From Aquila chrysaetos chrysaetos (lineage: Eukaryota; Chordata; Aves; Accipitriformes; Accipitridae), in contig NC_044012.1 of assembly GCF_900496995.4 (NCBI RefSeq), positions 24,714,759 to 24,778,758 of the forward strand: a stretch of DNA of 64,000 nucleotides, given 5' to 3'. The translations under genes and the position numbers were made by a program. The first letter of the stretch is position 1. Every line of letters starts with the position of its first letter. Below, one piece after another: positions 1 through 10,740 of this stretch. The notes under the pieces were generated by a model. It ran no database searches. It was not told the DNA's origin and saw only the letters and a program-made list of their open reading frames with translations.

Positions 1-1494
1 CCACCCCGGACGTGTCACAACCTGCCCGTTCTCAGCAGCTGCGCTCGCCGGGCTGGTGGCTGGGAACTGGGGGCCCGGCTGCCAGGGTGAGGGGCACAGG
101 GGGGACTCGGGGGGGCTCCCTCGGTTGTGCCTCAAGTCTCCCTGCTGGGACCCGGGCCCAGGCTGGCACTGGGTGGGGCGACTGGGCACGGCTGGGCACC
201 CACTCCCCCTCAGTGCACTGACGCCAAGGGGATGGGCTGTGGGTGCTGTCCAGCTGCAGGGTTGTTCCTGGGGGCAGCTGGGTCACCCTGGGGCCAGATC
301 CTGCCTGCTGGCCCTGGCAAGGGGACAGCACCAAAGTGATGCAATCCTGTGGGGTCGGAGCATCCCTGGGCACCCAAGGGGGGTTTAGCACCCCATTTTG
401 GGGTGCTGCTGGCCCCAGCACCCAGCAGCCGTGGCCACGGGCCCTGCTCCTCCCCACCGCAGGCAGGAAGCGCCAGCCGGCTGCTGCAGACTTTGGACCC
501 ATCTGGCGTCGCCGGCGCAGGGGCAGAGGAAGGGAGTCTTCCTGTTTGCCGGCACGGTGGGGTCCGGCACCCGTCTGCCGTGGAGGCTGAGCTCTGGCAA
601 AACTTGGCCTTGCCTTGGCGCAGCCTCTAGCTGCCCCCCACCCCAGCGTGGGGACTCTCCGGCATCTGATAGAGGTTGTGCTCAGGCTGCGGCCCTTCGT
701 GGGTGGGTGAGTTTTGTGTGTGCTGCTGGGTGCTTTTGCAGCGAAGGAGTTGTCTCTCCTTGGGGCAGGGAGAGTGAACCCCCCTGTTTCCACACCCCCC
801 TTGGCTATCCCAGCCAGGGCCGTGGGGTTTTGGGGTAGAATCCCGCCAGCCAGGCAGAACCCCTGTTTATTTCTCCCCCATCTGCTTTTCAAGCTGGAGC
901 GGAAGAGCTCAGCCTCTGGCCCCTTTTCGGAAAGGCCGGGATATTTATAGCTGCCTGGCTCAGGGAGTTGGGATTTGCTATGGCCGCCTCCGTGCCCCCC
1001 CCCATCCTGCCGCAGCATCCCTCAGCTGCGGCCTGCACTGGGGCAGGGGCCAGGGCCAGATCCTGCCCTGGCCATGGGGACAACTCTTCCAGGTGGCTGT
1101 GCAATTCCCGGGGTCCCTTGGGGTCTCTATGCAATGCCAGGGGCCACCCAGGGGTTTCTGTGCAATGCCCAGGGTCCCTCAGGGTTTCTTTGCGATGCCT
1201 GGGGTCTTTTTGTGATGTCTGGGGTCCCTCAGGGTCTCTGTGTGATGCCTGCGGTCCCTTGGGGGTCTCTTTGTGGTGCCAGGGGTCACCCAGGGGTCTC
1301 TGGCTCCGTTTGGTCGATGGGACCTGGATTTGGGGTTGATTTGGGGAGTCAGGACTGCAGGCATCACCCCTCCCTTCACACCCAGAGCCGTCTGCTCCTC
1401 TCCACGCCGTGCCTCCCTGACCAGGTCCCCCCACCCATCCCCATGGAGTGACCCTGCGTGGGGGTCTCTGCACCGGCGCGGCTCCCCCCGGCAG
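1..1494 (+). other. CDC42SE1: Upstream noncoding region / first intron of CDC42SE1
   Basis: No coding exon is supported here. The stretch is GC-rich and precedes a probable splice acceptor (pyrimidine-rich tract ending in CAG at 1494), so it is probably the intron after a noncoding first exon that lies outside or near the left edge. It contains the degenerate 30-bp tandem array listed separately. The long open frames on both strands are low-complexity Pro/Gly/Arg-rich products of GC bias. Confidence 0.55.
1109..1302. repeat. Degenerate 30-bp minisatellite
   Basis: About six head-to-tail copies of a 29-31 bp unit of the form GGGGTCCCTNGGGGTCTCT followed by NTGNNATGCC, with point differences and one short copy. 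It lies in the noncoding region upstream of the CDC42SE1 coding exons. Confidence 0.8.
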
Positions 1495-1530
1495 CTGGCC
1501 CGGCACGGAGGGAAGCTGGCCGCCGCGAAT

Positions 1531-2219
1531 ATGAGCGACTTCTGGCACAAGTTGGGCTGCTGCGTCGTAGAGAAGCCACAGCCCGTGAGTAGCTTCAGCC
1601 TGGCCGGTTTGGGGAGGGTTTGGGCTCCTGGGGTCGTGGGCTCAGCAGGGGCTGATGACCTTCATCTGCTTGCAGAAGAAGAGGAGGAGACGGATCGACC
1701 GCTCCATGATCGGCGAGCCCATGAACTTCATCCACCTGACACACATCGGCTCTGGCGACATGGCCGCAGACGAAGGCCTGCCCATGGTACCCTACCCATG
1801 TGAACAGTTGGGGTGGTGGGTCTCATGGTTGGGTGGTGGGTGTTGCTTTTGCGGTGCTGGGTCTCATGGTTGTGTGGTGGGTGTCATGATTGGGTCATGG
1901 GTGTCAATACTGGGGTGGTGAGTCTCACAGTTGGGTGGCGGGTGTCACTGTTGGGGTGCTGGGTCTCATGGTTGGGTGATGGGTGTTACTGTTGGGGTGG
2001 TGGAGTCTTGTGGTTGGGTGGTGGGTCTCAGGGTTGGGTGATGGGTGTCAGGGTGGGGTGAAGCGCCCTTATGTTTGGGGGACAGGTCTTACACTTGGGT
2101 GATGGGTCTCACAGTGGTGATGACACATCTCCGCACCCTCCCCGCAGACTGGCGCCGTCCAGGAGATGAGGTCCAAGGGCGGACGGGAGCGACAGTGGAG
2201 CAACTCCCGGGTCTTGTAG
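1531..2219 (+). CDS. CDC42SE1: CDC42 small effector protein 1 (SPEC1)
   Basis: Small CRIB-domain protein that binds GTP-loaded Cdc42 at the membrane and modulates actin signalling. Three coding exons are read: 1531-1584, 1676-1786 and 2148-2219, all with GT-AG borders, giving 78 residues against 79 in human. The start [11 protein letters not shown] carries the adjacent cysteines (10-11) that are palmitoylated in the family, followed by a basic KKRRRR run and the CRIB core [14 protein letters not shown] at about residues 30-44. The tail WSNSRVL ends at TAG. A 36-nt 5'UTR portion (1495-1530) probably belongs to the same exon as the ATG. The second intron carries a minisatellite. The gene converges on BNIPL, another Cdc42-linked gene, as in human. 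Confidence 0.95.
1803..2113. repeat. GTTGGGTGGTGGGTCTCA minisatellite in CDC42SE1 intron
   Basis: Roughly fifteen imperfect copies of a 20-21 bp unit of the type GTTGGGTGATGGGTCTCA, sometimes pairing into a 42-bp higher period, fill almost the whole intron between 1787 and 2147. G-rich on the plus strand, so the transcript carries repeated GGG runs. Confidence 0.85.
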
Positions 2220-3375
2220 CGTGTGAGTACATGGCCGTGTGGGCGGCTGTGGCAGCCCTGAGCACCTGCTGTCCTCCTCCGAGGCACCACCACTAATTAA
2301 CACACCCAAACGAGCCACCGCTTGTGTGGTTCTGTAACCCGGCCTCTTGGACTTTGCAGATTCCTGGCTTTTTCAGCCCAAACTTGAACTGCCTGATCCC
2401 CCAACTGGAGGAGAAGCTGACCTCGAGTGCTTGAACCCCGTGGTAATTTATGCAGAGTGAACCTCGCCTGGCTCCCAGTGGCTTTTGGTCGTCATCCCCC
2501 TGGCAAATCCCTCCTTCCCAGAGGCATCGGGTTGGTGACGTGGGGAGGGAGCGGGGACGGCAGCCCCCACCTCATGCCCGACTGGCATTTCAGCCGAAAG
2601 GACGCAGCCACCCTCCCGAAACGTGCCAGGAGCTGCCGGGTGCAGCCCAGATGTGCCAAATCCTCCCGGTTTTCCCTTTTTCCATGCCAGTGTCTCACAT
2701 GGGCCCCTCTCGGCACCAGGCCACAGTGCCTCGGTTTCCCTGTGGGATCGTGGCGAGGCCGGTCCTGGTGTGGAGGCTGATTTGGTGCCCTCCCGGACAC
2801 GTGTAGAAGAGCAAAACCAGGATTAAACCCCGGTGCTTCAGTGTCTCACCAGCAGCAGCTCAGCGCCGACACCAACAATGAGCCCGCGGTGTCTCCAGCC
2901 GGCATTTCCACCGCCGGCAAACTGCCACCTTCCTTCTTTTTTAGGATTTTTTTTTTTTTTTCTTTTTTTTTTTTTCCAAAGCTCAAAAAAACTACACAGC
3001 CTCTGCCACCTCAGAGGCAGGACCACGGTGGAGTTACCTCTGCCCAGGATTGCCACTGGGGTTTCACCGGCACCGGCCGAGGCAGGACGGGGCCTGACCC
3101 AAGGAGGGACTCGGGCTCCCGAATTCGGGCGCGGGTGTATATAGTTTAAATAGCGCCGGGATTAAATATTAAATAGCATGTGCCGGGCATCACAACCAGG
3201 TGGCAGAGGCTTTCCCCTTCGCCATGCTCCACACCACGTGGGATGCTCCTGCACAGAGCTGGGCTTTTCCAGCCCCACGGCACGCTCAGCGTTGGTAAGC
3301 AAGTGCTGATGCTTGATTAGTTTTCCCTCCTCTGGGAAAAACAACCCTTGAAATAAAACCCTTGTGCTGGCCCGA
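2220..3375 (+). other. CDC42SE1: CDC42SE1 3'UTR with poly(A) signal at 3352-3357
   Basis: Noncoding sequence after the TAG at 2217-2219. A poly(T) run interrupted by one C lies at about 2949-2977. AATAAA at 3352-3357 is the first good plus-strand poly(A) hexamer, so the mRNA probably ends near 3370-3380. A long 3'UTR is known for the mammalian gene. No other gene is seen here. Confidence 0.65.
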
Positions 3376-3498
3376 GGAGCGCATCTGCAAGCTGCCCGGG
3401 GCTCCTTGCCTCCCTCCTTTGCTACTAGGGCTGCCAAATTTGCCTGGAAAAGCCAAGACGCCCCACACATGCTTGGCACTGTGCTCCCATCCACATCC

Positions 3499-3504
3499 TT
3501 TATT
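3499..3504 (-). promoter_or_regulatory. BNIPL: BNIPL poly(A) signal (AATAAA on minus strand)
   Basis: TTTATT on the plus strand, which is AATAAA for minus-strand transcripts, about 195 bp past the BNIPL stop codon. With the CDC42SE1 signal at 3352 the two convergent genes end within roughly 100-150 bp of each other. Confidence 0.65.
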
Positions 3505-3697
3505 CACCCGTGGGTGCTCGGGGACTGCTTTGGGCATGCCGAGACCCCCTGATGCCACTGCTTGTCCCTGTGTGTCCCTGTCACTGTATCATATTCCGGC
3601 TGCCATCCCAGCTTGGTTCCAGCCTATGGGGAGAGAAAAACATCCGTGGCTGGCACTGCATGAACCCCCCCACAACCCCCAGCCCTGCAGAGGGGAC

Positions 3698-5110
3698 TCA
3701 CTGCCGGACGGGCTCGGGGACATGCGCCGGCTCCAAGGGGACGAGCTGGGAGAGCTCCCGAAGGCTGGCAGCGAACCGGACCTTGCTGCTGAAGGTGGGG
3801 CTGGGCAAGATGGGGGGGCCAAGGCCCCCGCAGCTCATTACACCCTTGTGTGATGGGGCCAGTTCACCAGGAGCTGGCATGGGAAGCCCCGGGGAGGAGG
3901 CGAACGTCCCTGTGTGAGGCCTTATACGCACGGGCGCGAGCAACCCTACCTGAGAAAGGGCCGGGAGAGCGTCACAAGCGCCTTGACGTACCAGGTGGGG
4001 TGGACGATGATCACAGCCTGGAGGCTATTCCGGAGCCTGGGAAGGACCAGGATGCTCCAGGGCTCACCGTGATCCCGGCACGCTCGCTGCCACCCCCGCC
4101 CGGCATGCTCACCGGGAGCCCTTGCACGCTCACCGCCGATCCATAGCCTGGTAGCACCGTTTCATCCAGCCGAAGGAGGGGATCTGTCCCCGTGCTGCCG
4201 CCCCACTCAGGCACACCAGGACGTAGTGGTCGGCCACCGTCCTCTCCAGGGTGCCCACAATGTACCTGGAGGGACGGCCCGGCCTGTCAGCTTGGGGAAA
4301 CTGAGGCGTGGGGCATGTGGAAAGATCCCAGCCCGCCCGGGACCCCACCTGAGCAGGTTCTCCATCACGTAGCCGTACCGGGGGATGCTGCTGTCTGGGA
4401 GGTGGCAGGCAGCAAAGAGCAAGATGGCACCGAAGCCCTCACCGTGGTACCCTGGCCAGAGCAGAGGGTGGCACAGCCAGCACCTATCGTCCCCTCCCGA
4501 AAACCCAGCGGGCTCAGGGAGGAGACCCAGGAGTCCCACCCCAGGCACCCAGCCCTGTGTTACCCCCATGGGAGAGGACCCCGGTGTAGGGCTCCACCAC
4601 GTTCAGATCCACACTCTCCTCTGGCTGCTCGTCCTCCGTGTCTGGCACCCGCTGGCTGCCAGCCCCCTTGGCGAAGCTCCAGGTGTGCAGCAGCTCCTCT
4701 GCAGGCAGCCGGTTAGCGTGGCACCAAGGGGGAGGAACCCGGGGGGTCCCCCGCCCCGCCACCCCAGCCGGGTCTCACCCTCCCACTCGAAGCCGTCGCT
4801 GCCCGAGGGCGTCTCCAGCGCATCCAGGTCGATGTCGACGCTGGCGTCCGGCGAGCAGTCCGTGCTCTCGGTCCACTCCAGCGCCGGCAGCCGCCTCCGC
4901 ATGCGTCGCGGGGCACTGCCGGCCCCCGGACACCCCTCCGGCAGGGGCCTGGCAGGGACAGAGCAGGGGGGCCAGCGGTACATGGCGGGGGGGGAGGGGG
5001 GGAGTGGGTTTGGGGGTGCCACTCCCATCACCCCCTTACCCAGGGAAGTCCTTGTCCTGCCACTCCTCGCTCAGGTCCAGGCTGTCCCCAGTGGCCATCA
5101 CCACAGCCAT
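3698..5110 (-). CDS. BNIPL: BCL2/E1B-19K interacting protein 2-like (BNIP-2 family, BCH domain)
   Basis: BNIP-2 family protein; the family's C-terminal BCH domain binds Cdc42GAP/p50RhoGAP and small GTPases. Coding exons in transcript order: 5110-5040, 4948-4779, 4698-4564, 4451-4349, 4265-4134, 4036-3950, 3788-3698, all with phase-consistent GT-AG borders, giving 262 residues. Family landmarks are EEWQDKDFP near the N-terminus, the acidic [13 protein letters not shown] segment at about residues 64-78, [13 protein letters not shown] before the BCH domain, and the BCH core with [15 protein letters not shown] and [10 protein letters not shown]. The ATG at 5110 sits 15 nt inside an exon whose upstream part is in frame, so an extra upstream coding exon is possible; a donor-like GTAAGC at 5373-5368 may end a 5' exon. 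Human is 357 residues, so the N-terminus is short. The TGA overlaps a GTGAGT donor, leaving the C-terminus open to an alternative. Confidence 0.9.
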
Positions 5111-5770
5111 CCTTGTCCCCGTCACCTGCAGAGAGACGCCAGCCCGAGCTCAGGGACCAGCTCCCCTGGGGCTCTCGCATCTCCCAGCAGCTCCACACCA
5201 AACTGCCCCCATTTCCCCTTTCTCCCCCCATTTCCAAACCGAAAGCTAATGTGAACGGGTGCACCCAGCCGCAGGGAGACAGCACGGATGCTCCCCGGGG
5301 ACCCCCCATCGCAGTCCTGCTCAACCCTCTATGAGACTTCAGAGACTCCCGGCACCACACCAGGGCTGCTTACCTCTCCGGGGAGCCTCTCTCACTCTGT
5401 GGCTCCCCACCAGTGAAGGGCTCCAGTGATGGCACTGGTGGCTCATCCAAACTGGTTTGGCCACATTCACAGCCGGCAGAGGCCAGGGCTCGTCGTCGCA
5501 CAACCGGTTTCCTCCTGGCTGGGCTGGATTTGGGGGTTCGGTCACACTGAGCCCCCCCACCCCGTCCATGCTACAGAGCCCCAAAATGCTCCTCTGACCC
5601 GGGGGGGTATTGGCAGGGGGGTTTGCACCCCCGGAAAAAAGGGGGTTCGACCCCCAGGATGCCTGCGGGGAGGGCGAGGGCCATGCTTGGCACCCCGAGG
5701 GTGAGTGGGGCATCGCAGGACCCATCCCGGAAGAAGAGTCGAGAGCCAAAAGTGGAAGAAAAGAGGTAAA
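5111..5770 (-). promoter_or_regulatory. BNIPL: BNIPL 5' region
   Basis: Space between the BNIPL start and the PRUNE1 poly(A) signal. It must hold the BNIPL promoter and 5'UTR. A candidate noncoding exon ends at 5374 on the minus strand with a GTAAGC donor and would splice to the acceptor at 5126. No TATA box or other convincing element was recognised, and open frames here look like shadows. Confidence 0.4.
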
Positions 5771-6167
5771 TTTAATCCTTGGAGCATATGGGTGACAGTC
5801 CTGGGCTGGCTGCGCATCCAGACCCACCATCCGGGGCCCCCCGCAGCCCCCCCCAAGGGAGGAAGAACGGCAAGAACTTGTTAACACCCCCAGTGCCTTC
5901 GTTAAGTGGGTGCGATGAGTGCTGCTCCAGCCCCGCTACCCGCGGGGTCCCAAAACACACACCATGGGGGACCAAACCCCAGCAGGGCCGTTGGGGTGGG
6001 GGGAGCCCATCAGAGGGGGGGCAAATTGCAACGAGGACCCATCTCCAGCAGGAAGCCAAGCTCTAATGAAGGCAGCCGCCACCCCGCCATGCCTGGGCAC
6101 CCCGCCGGGACCTGCCCAGGGACCCTACCTCCTCGTACAGCCCCCAAAAGCCGCTGGGCGCCTGTTC
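5771..6167 (-). other. PRUNE1: PRUNE1 3'UTR with ATTAAA at 5771-5776
   Basis: About 400 bases of noncoding, GC-rich sequence after the PRUNE1 stop. TTTAAT on the plus strand at 5771-5776 reads ATTAAA on the minus strand and is the only plausible poly(A) signal seen before BNIPL. Confidence 0.6.
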
Positions 6168-9100
6168 TCATTTCGGGGAGCTGGGGGGCTGCCCAGCAGC
6201 AATGCGGCTGACCCGCTCCAGGACATCCTGGGGGCAGAGGGGGGGCACGGCCTGTGCCAGTGGACATTCCTCCACCAGGCTGTTCATGGGGGTGGGCGGC
6301 GGGACCACCTCCTCCTCCAGCCCCCCGGCAGCTCCCGGCCCCCCCAGAGCTGCCCACAGGATGGGCAGGACCTTCTTCCGCGATGCCAAAGTGTTGCCCT
6401 GGGCATAGGCGCCCACACAGGACCAGGGGCTCGGGAGGGGCTGGAGGTGCAGGGACGGCGTCGTCGCCTCTTCCAGCACCCGGCACACCTGTGAGGGAGG
6501 GAGTGTGGCTGCTGGGACCCCCCAGCACCCCCAAAATTGGGGGCTTTTGGGGCAAACCGCAGCTGAAAACTGCCTGGCTCCTACCCCAGACCCCTGTGCC
6601 GTGGGGTGCCTGGTCCCCCCACTCACCGTGCTGCGGAGGGTCTCACACCGGCTGTAGACTGCGAGCTGCCGGGAGGGCTCATTGCGCTCATTAAAAGAGA
6701 TCGTCATAGCCACCAACCCTGTGTAGCCCCAAGCTTGGCAGAAAGCATCCAGGTCCTGCAGAAAGCCGGGCCGGCACAGGAAGGTCTGGATGGGGAGAGA
6801 TGCTAGCGTCACCCCGGTGTCCCCATTGTGCCACCCCCTGCCTCAGTTTCCCCCTCCGCTGAGCCTCACCTCCAAGTCCACGTAGATGGCACTGACGGCA
6901 AGGACCAGCTCATCACTGGAGAGGACTTTGAGGTCCTTCCGTAGCATCTGCTCTGTCGTCAGCCCTGGGAGAGGAGAGGGGCCGAGTGTGAGCCCCAGGG
7001 ACGCATCCTTGTCCCCAAGGAGAGGGGTCTCTCCCAGGACCCGCTCCCAGCCAGACCCTGGTGCGCAGACCTGAGACGTCAAATTTGGCTGCTTGCAGGG
7101 CTTCGAAGATGGCATTGCGGGCCAGCAGCTCGGGGAACCTCGCCTCGAGCAGGGAGACGCATGCCACATCCCTGGGTGTCACCTTGCCAGCGGCCGGGCT
7201 CAGGTTCACGCAGTCCAGCAAGATAGTGCCTGGGGGGAACAACCAGGGGCCATCAGTTGTCACCATCCCTGTCGGATGGGGCTCAGCGAGGGCCACCTGT
7301 CCTCACCGTGCAGCAGTGCGGCCGTGGTTCTGTCCAGCACGCCTGGGGGACCTTGGGCGATCCGCTCCATCACCAGTGTGGCGCAGGAGCCCACCAGCTC
7401 TGCTGTCACCTGGCAGCTGGGAGCTCGGTCCCGTTCCAACGGCCGGTGATCGAGGACCTCCACCACAGCCTCTTCCAGGGCTGTGTCGGCGCTGGCGGGC
7501 GAGACGGGGAGGGTGAGACCCCCCGCACAGCCCTGGGGTGCAGCCGCAATGCGTCACCCCCAGCAGAGCCTGGAAACCCCCTTTGTTCCTCTCCTCCTAC
7601 CCTAAAAACACCCCGGAAAGGGAAAGGTTTTATCCACCCTGGGCCAAAATCAAGTGAGGAAAAAGTGAGACTTCTGGTGGGTGGCCCTGGTTGTCCCCAC
7701 GTCCCCCCACCCCTGGCTCACCCGGGCAGGACGTGGTGATCGACCAGGGTCAGGGAGAGCAGCCCAGCGTGGTGTAGCCCCCCCAGGTCAATCTCATCCC
7801 GAAAGATGAGGGAGGTGGTGGGGATGCCCTGCTCCTGCAGCAGGAATGTCGTCTCCGTCCGGAGGGCAAAGTCGGCACGAGGGATGTTCAGGACCGGGAT
7901 GAAGGCAGCTTTGGGAGCCGGGGAGGTCTGCAGCAGGGGGGTGACAACCGGTGAGGCAGCCCCCAAGCCACCGTTTGTCCCCAAGCCAGCGGGCGAGCCT
8001 CACCTTCGCCAGGAAATAAGCCAGAGCCAGGGCCGAGACGGTGGAGTCCAGGTCACAGGCCTCGTTGCCCATCACCACGTGGATCTCCTGGTGACACTGG
8101 ATGTGCTTCTGCCAGGGCAGGAGGCATCAGGCACGGCAGTGACACGTCCCCGTCCTCCACGTCCCCATCCTCCAAAGACCCCCAGGCCAGTCCCTTCCCC
8201 TTTGCTGCCCTCAAGGGGACATGCCAATGTCCCCAGAGCCACTTGTTATGGATGTCACCCACAGATGCTGCCCGCTGGCACTCATCTCCCAGCCGCCGCT
8301 GGCAGTAAACTGCCTCCTGGCATCCCTGAGGCACTGACTGGCCTGGCGCTCTTGGGACGAGACCTGGCCGGGATCCATTTCTGGCACAAAAGCCTTACAT
8401 TTTTGGGGCACGTGCGCAAAACCGGGCGCATCAGGGCCCTGGGAAAACTTGGCCACAAGCGACTGCAGCAGCAGGGACAAGGACCCTCCTGCCCTGGGGG
8501 ACACCGTCACAGCCCCGGGACCCTTCAGTATTTTAACCCCAGTCCAAAGTGGTTTTTCCAGAGATGGTGAGTTTGGGGCTGGCTGTCCCCCAGAACATGA
8601 CGTTTCACCCCTTTTTTTCTTGCCTGCAGCAGCAAGAAAAAAATGTCACCCACGTCACCCCGCAAACCCCCGTCCCCAGCTGCTGGCACCCATCCCGTCC
8701 TGCTCCAGGGAGCCGCCCTGTCTCCAGGCCCGTTTTATTTCATGCTATAACCCAGATTCGCTCATTTATTCAGTATAAGCCGAGGAAGTAAACAACTGAG
8801 AGCCGCCTACGGCGTAACCGCCAGTCGGGGGACCTGCACCGGTGTGCTGCGAGACAAGGGACGAGGCTGCAGGGGTGGGGTGGGGGGGTGCTAGGGAGCC
8901 CCCAGCCGTGGAAATGGCTTGGGGTGTCGCCGGTGCCAGCTGTGCCACCCCAGCCTGGGCTGTCGTGGGGCCGAGGGGCAGCACAGGACCAGGGGAGATG
9001 GGTGCACCCCACTCAGGGGCCTTGGTCCTCTGTGCACCCCACTCCCCCTTGCACCCCGCTCCCCCCCACTCCGCACCCCAGTCCCCGAGCACCCTCTCTC

Positions 9101-9421
9101 CCTGCTCCCTCGGGCACGCAGTCCCCATGCACCCTGCTTCCCCCCCTGCACTCCGCTTTCCTGGGCACCCTGCTCCCCACTGCACCCCCAGTCCCCGGGC
9201 ACCCCAATTCCCCCTTCACCCTGAGCACCCAAGTCCCCATGCACCCCAAGCCCCTGGGCACCCCGCTCCCCCCTGCACCCTCCTTTCCCGGGCACCCAGT
9301 CCCCATGCACCTCGTTCCCCCGGGCACCCCCCTCCGCCTCAGCACCCAGCCTCTCTCCCGCACTCCCTCCCAGCCCCGCTACCTGCAAAACCGCCCGGTT
9401 CCCCTCCAAGAACCGCTCCAT
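6168..9421 (-). CDS. PRUNE1: Prune exopolyphosphatase 1 (DHH superfamily)
   Basis: DHH-family phosphohydrolase that cleaves short-chain polyphosphate and is reported to act on cyclic nucleotides; cytosolic, linked to neuronal migration. Coding exons in transcript order: 9421-9383, 8108-8004, 7927-7722, 7491-7307, 7229-7071, 6964-6870, 6785-6627, 6488-6168; all GT-AG, total 422 residues against 453 in human. Metal-binding motifs are present: NEACDLDS (Asp32, Asp34), FRDEID (92-95), the namesake Asp111-His112-His113, and TILLDCVN (about residue 179). The DHHA2 region carries [18 protein letters not shown]. The C-terminal [15 protein letters not shown] segment is the conserved part of the disordered tail that binds partners such as NME1. 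Exon 1 encodes [13 protein letters not shown]; the ATG lies in the GC-rich shared promoter. Intron 1 carries a C-rich minisatellite. Confidence 0.96.
9003..9355. repeat. C-rich minisatellite in PRUNE1 intron 1
   Basis: Imperfect copies of a roughly 20-bp unit resembling GGGCACCC-NAGTCCCC-ATGCACCCC, about 17 copies, just inside the first intron and adjoining the PRUNE1 first exon. On the minus (sense) strand it is G-rich with many GGG runs. Confidence 0.8.
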
Positions 9422-10136
9422 AACGGCGGCGATCCGGGCCCAAACCCGCCCGATCCCTCCCGCCCCAGTACAACCCCACCACCGCCCCCCGCCCCGCGCC
9501 CCGCCCCGCCTTCAGGCCTTGGGGGCGTGGCCCCCATCCCGGCAGCCCGCGCGGCCGGGGCTGGGGTTGGCGGTTGGTGCCAGTGGGGGTGACAGCCCCA
9601 AACCCCCCTGACACCCCCAAGCCGTTCTGGCACCCCCCTTGACACCCCCTAACCCCACCAAACCCTCCCTAGCACCCACAGCCTCCCCTGACACCCCAAC
9701 CTCCCCTGACACCCCAAACCTCCCTGACCCCCCCCCCCCCCAGGCCGGGTCTGGCACCCCCTATTTGGGCTGTGACCCCCCCCCCCCCCCCAAAAAAAAA
9801 TTTATTACACCTCAGGATGGCATCACCCCATCCCGACCGGTGACCGGTGACGGGCAGAGCTGCTGCGGCTGTCGTAGGTGCCATAGGCCTGTCAGTGGGT
9901 GAAATCAGGGGATTGGGGGGGGCACCCATTGCCCCCAACACCCCTCCTCCTGCCCAGCACTAGGCCTCAAAACGGGAAAGAAACCAGAAAATCGGTGGTT
10001 TTCGGTGCCGCTGTCGGCCAGGCCTCGCCCAGAGAAGCCAGCGGCTCGCCCCGACGCCTCAGTGTGCCCGAGGGAACCGGTGGCGGGGCGGTGTAGCGGC
10101 GTTGCAGGCAGCTGCCTTCTCTCTCCACCCCTCCTG
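9422..10136. promoter_or_regulatory. Shared PRUNE1/MINDY1 head-to-head promoter region
   Basis: GC- and CpG-rich DNA between the divergent PRUNE1 (minus) and MINDY1 (plus) genes, the arrangement also known in human. The MINDY1 noncoding first exon is probably within 9.5-10.2 kb but its borders could not be fixed. The segment includes mononucleotide C runs near 9729-9738 and 9777-9792. Regulatory assignment is inference from position and base composition. Confidence 0.55.
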
Positions 10137-10185
10137 CCTGTCCTCCTCCTCCTCCTCCTCCTCCTCCTCCTCCTCCTCCTCCTCT
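10137..10185. repeat. (CTC)n microsatellite
   Basis: About 15 near-perfect CTC/TCC triplets directly downstream of the shared promoter. Confidence 0.95.
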
Positions 10186-10267
10186 CCCGGCAGTAAATCC
10201 GCCTTCCCGGCAGAGAGCCGGAGTGTGGGGTTCGGCGGCGGAGAGCAGGCCTCTGCCTGGCCAGGGG

Positions 10268-10740
10268 AAAGAGCGGAGAAAGGAGGAAAAAAGAAGGAAA
10301 AAAGGAAAAAAGGAAGGGAAAAGGAGGAAAACGGGAGGGAGAAAGAAGGAAAAAGGAGGAAAAAAGGAGGAATAAAGAAGGGGGAAAGGAGGAAAACAGG
10401 AGGGGGAAAGAAGGAAAAAGAAGGAAAAAGGAGGAATAAAGAGGAATAAAGGAGGAAAGGAGGAAAACCAGGAGGGGACAAGAAGGAAAAAGGAGGAAAA
10501 AAGAAGGAAAAGGGAGTAAAAAGAAGGAATAAAGAAGAATAAAGAAGGGAGAAAGGAGGAATAAAGAAGGAAAAAGGAGAAAAAAGGAGGAAAGGAGGAA
10601 AAAGGAGGAATAAAGAAGGAAAAACAAGGAGAAAGAAGGAAAAAGGAGAAAAAAACAAGGAAAAAAGGAAAAAAGAAGGAAAAACGAGAAAGAAGGAAAA
10701 GGAGAAAAAACGAAAAAGGAGGAAAAGAAGGAGGGAGTGG
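10268..10740. repeat. Near-pure purine tract (GGAGGAAAAA-type), about 470 bp
   Basis: The plus strand is almost only A and G, built from GGAGGAAAAAAGAAGGAAAA-like units with rare C or T. On the minus strand this gives long Phe/Ser/Leu/Pro open frames that are artefacts. Such homopurine mirror-like tracts can form triplex (H-DNA); here it lies in the presumed MINDY1 first intron. Confidence 0.93.

Noticed and set aside
32-1018. 328-residue minus-strand frame
   Set aside because: Low-complexity, GC-driven, no conserved motif, and antisense to the CDC42SE1 upstream region.
1109-1302. CRISPR-like direct repeats
   Set aside because: Repeats are contiguous without unique spacers and the DNA is a vertebrate genome; it is a minisatellite.
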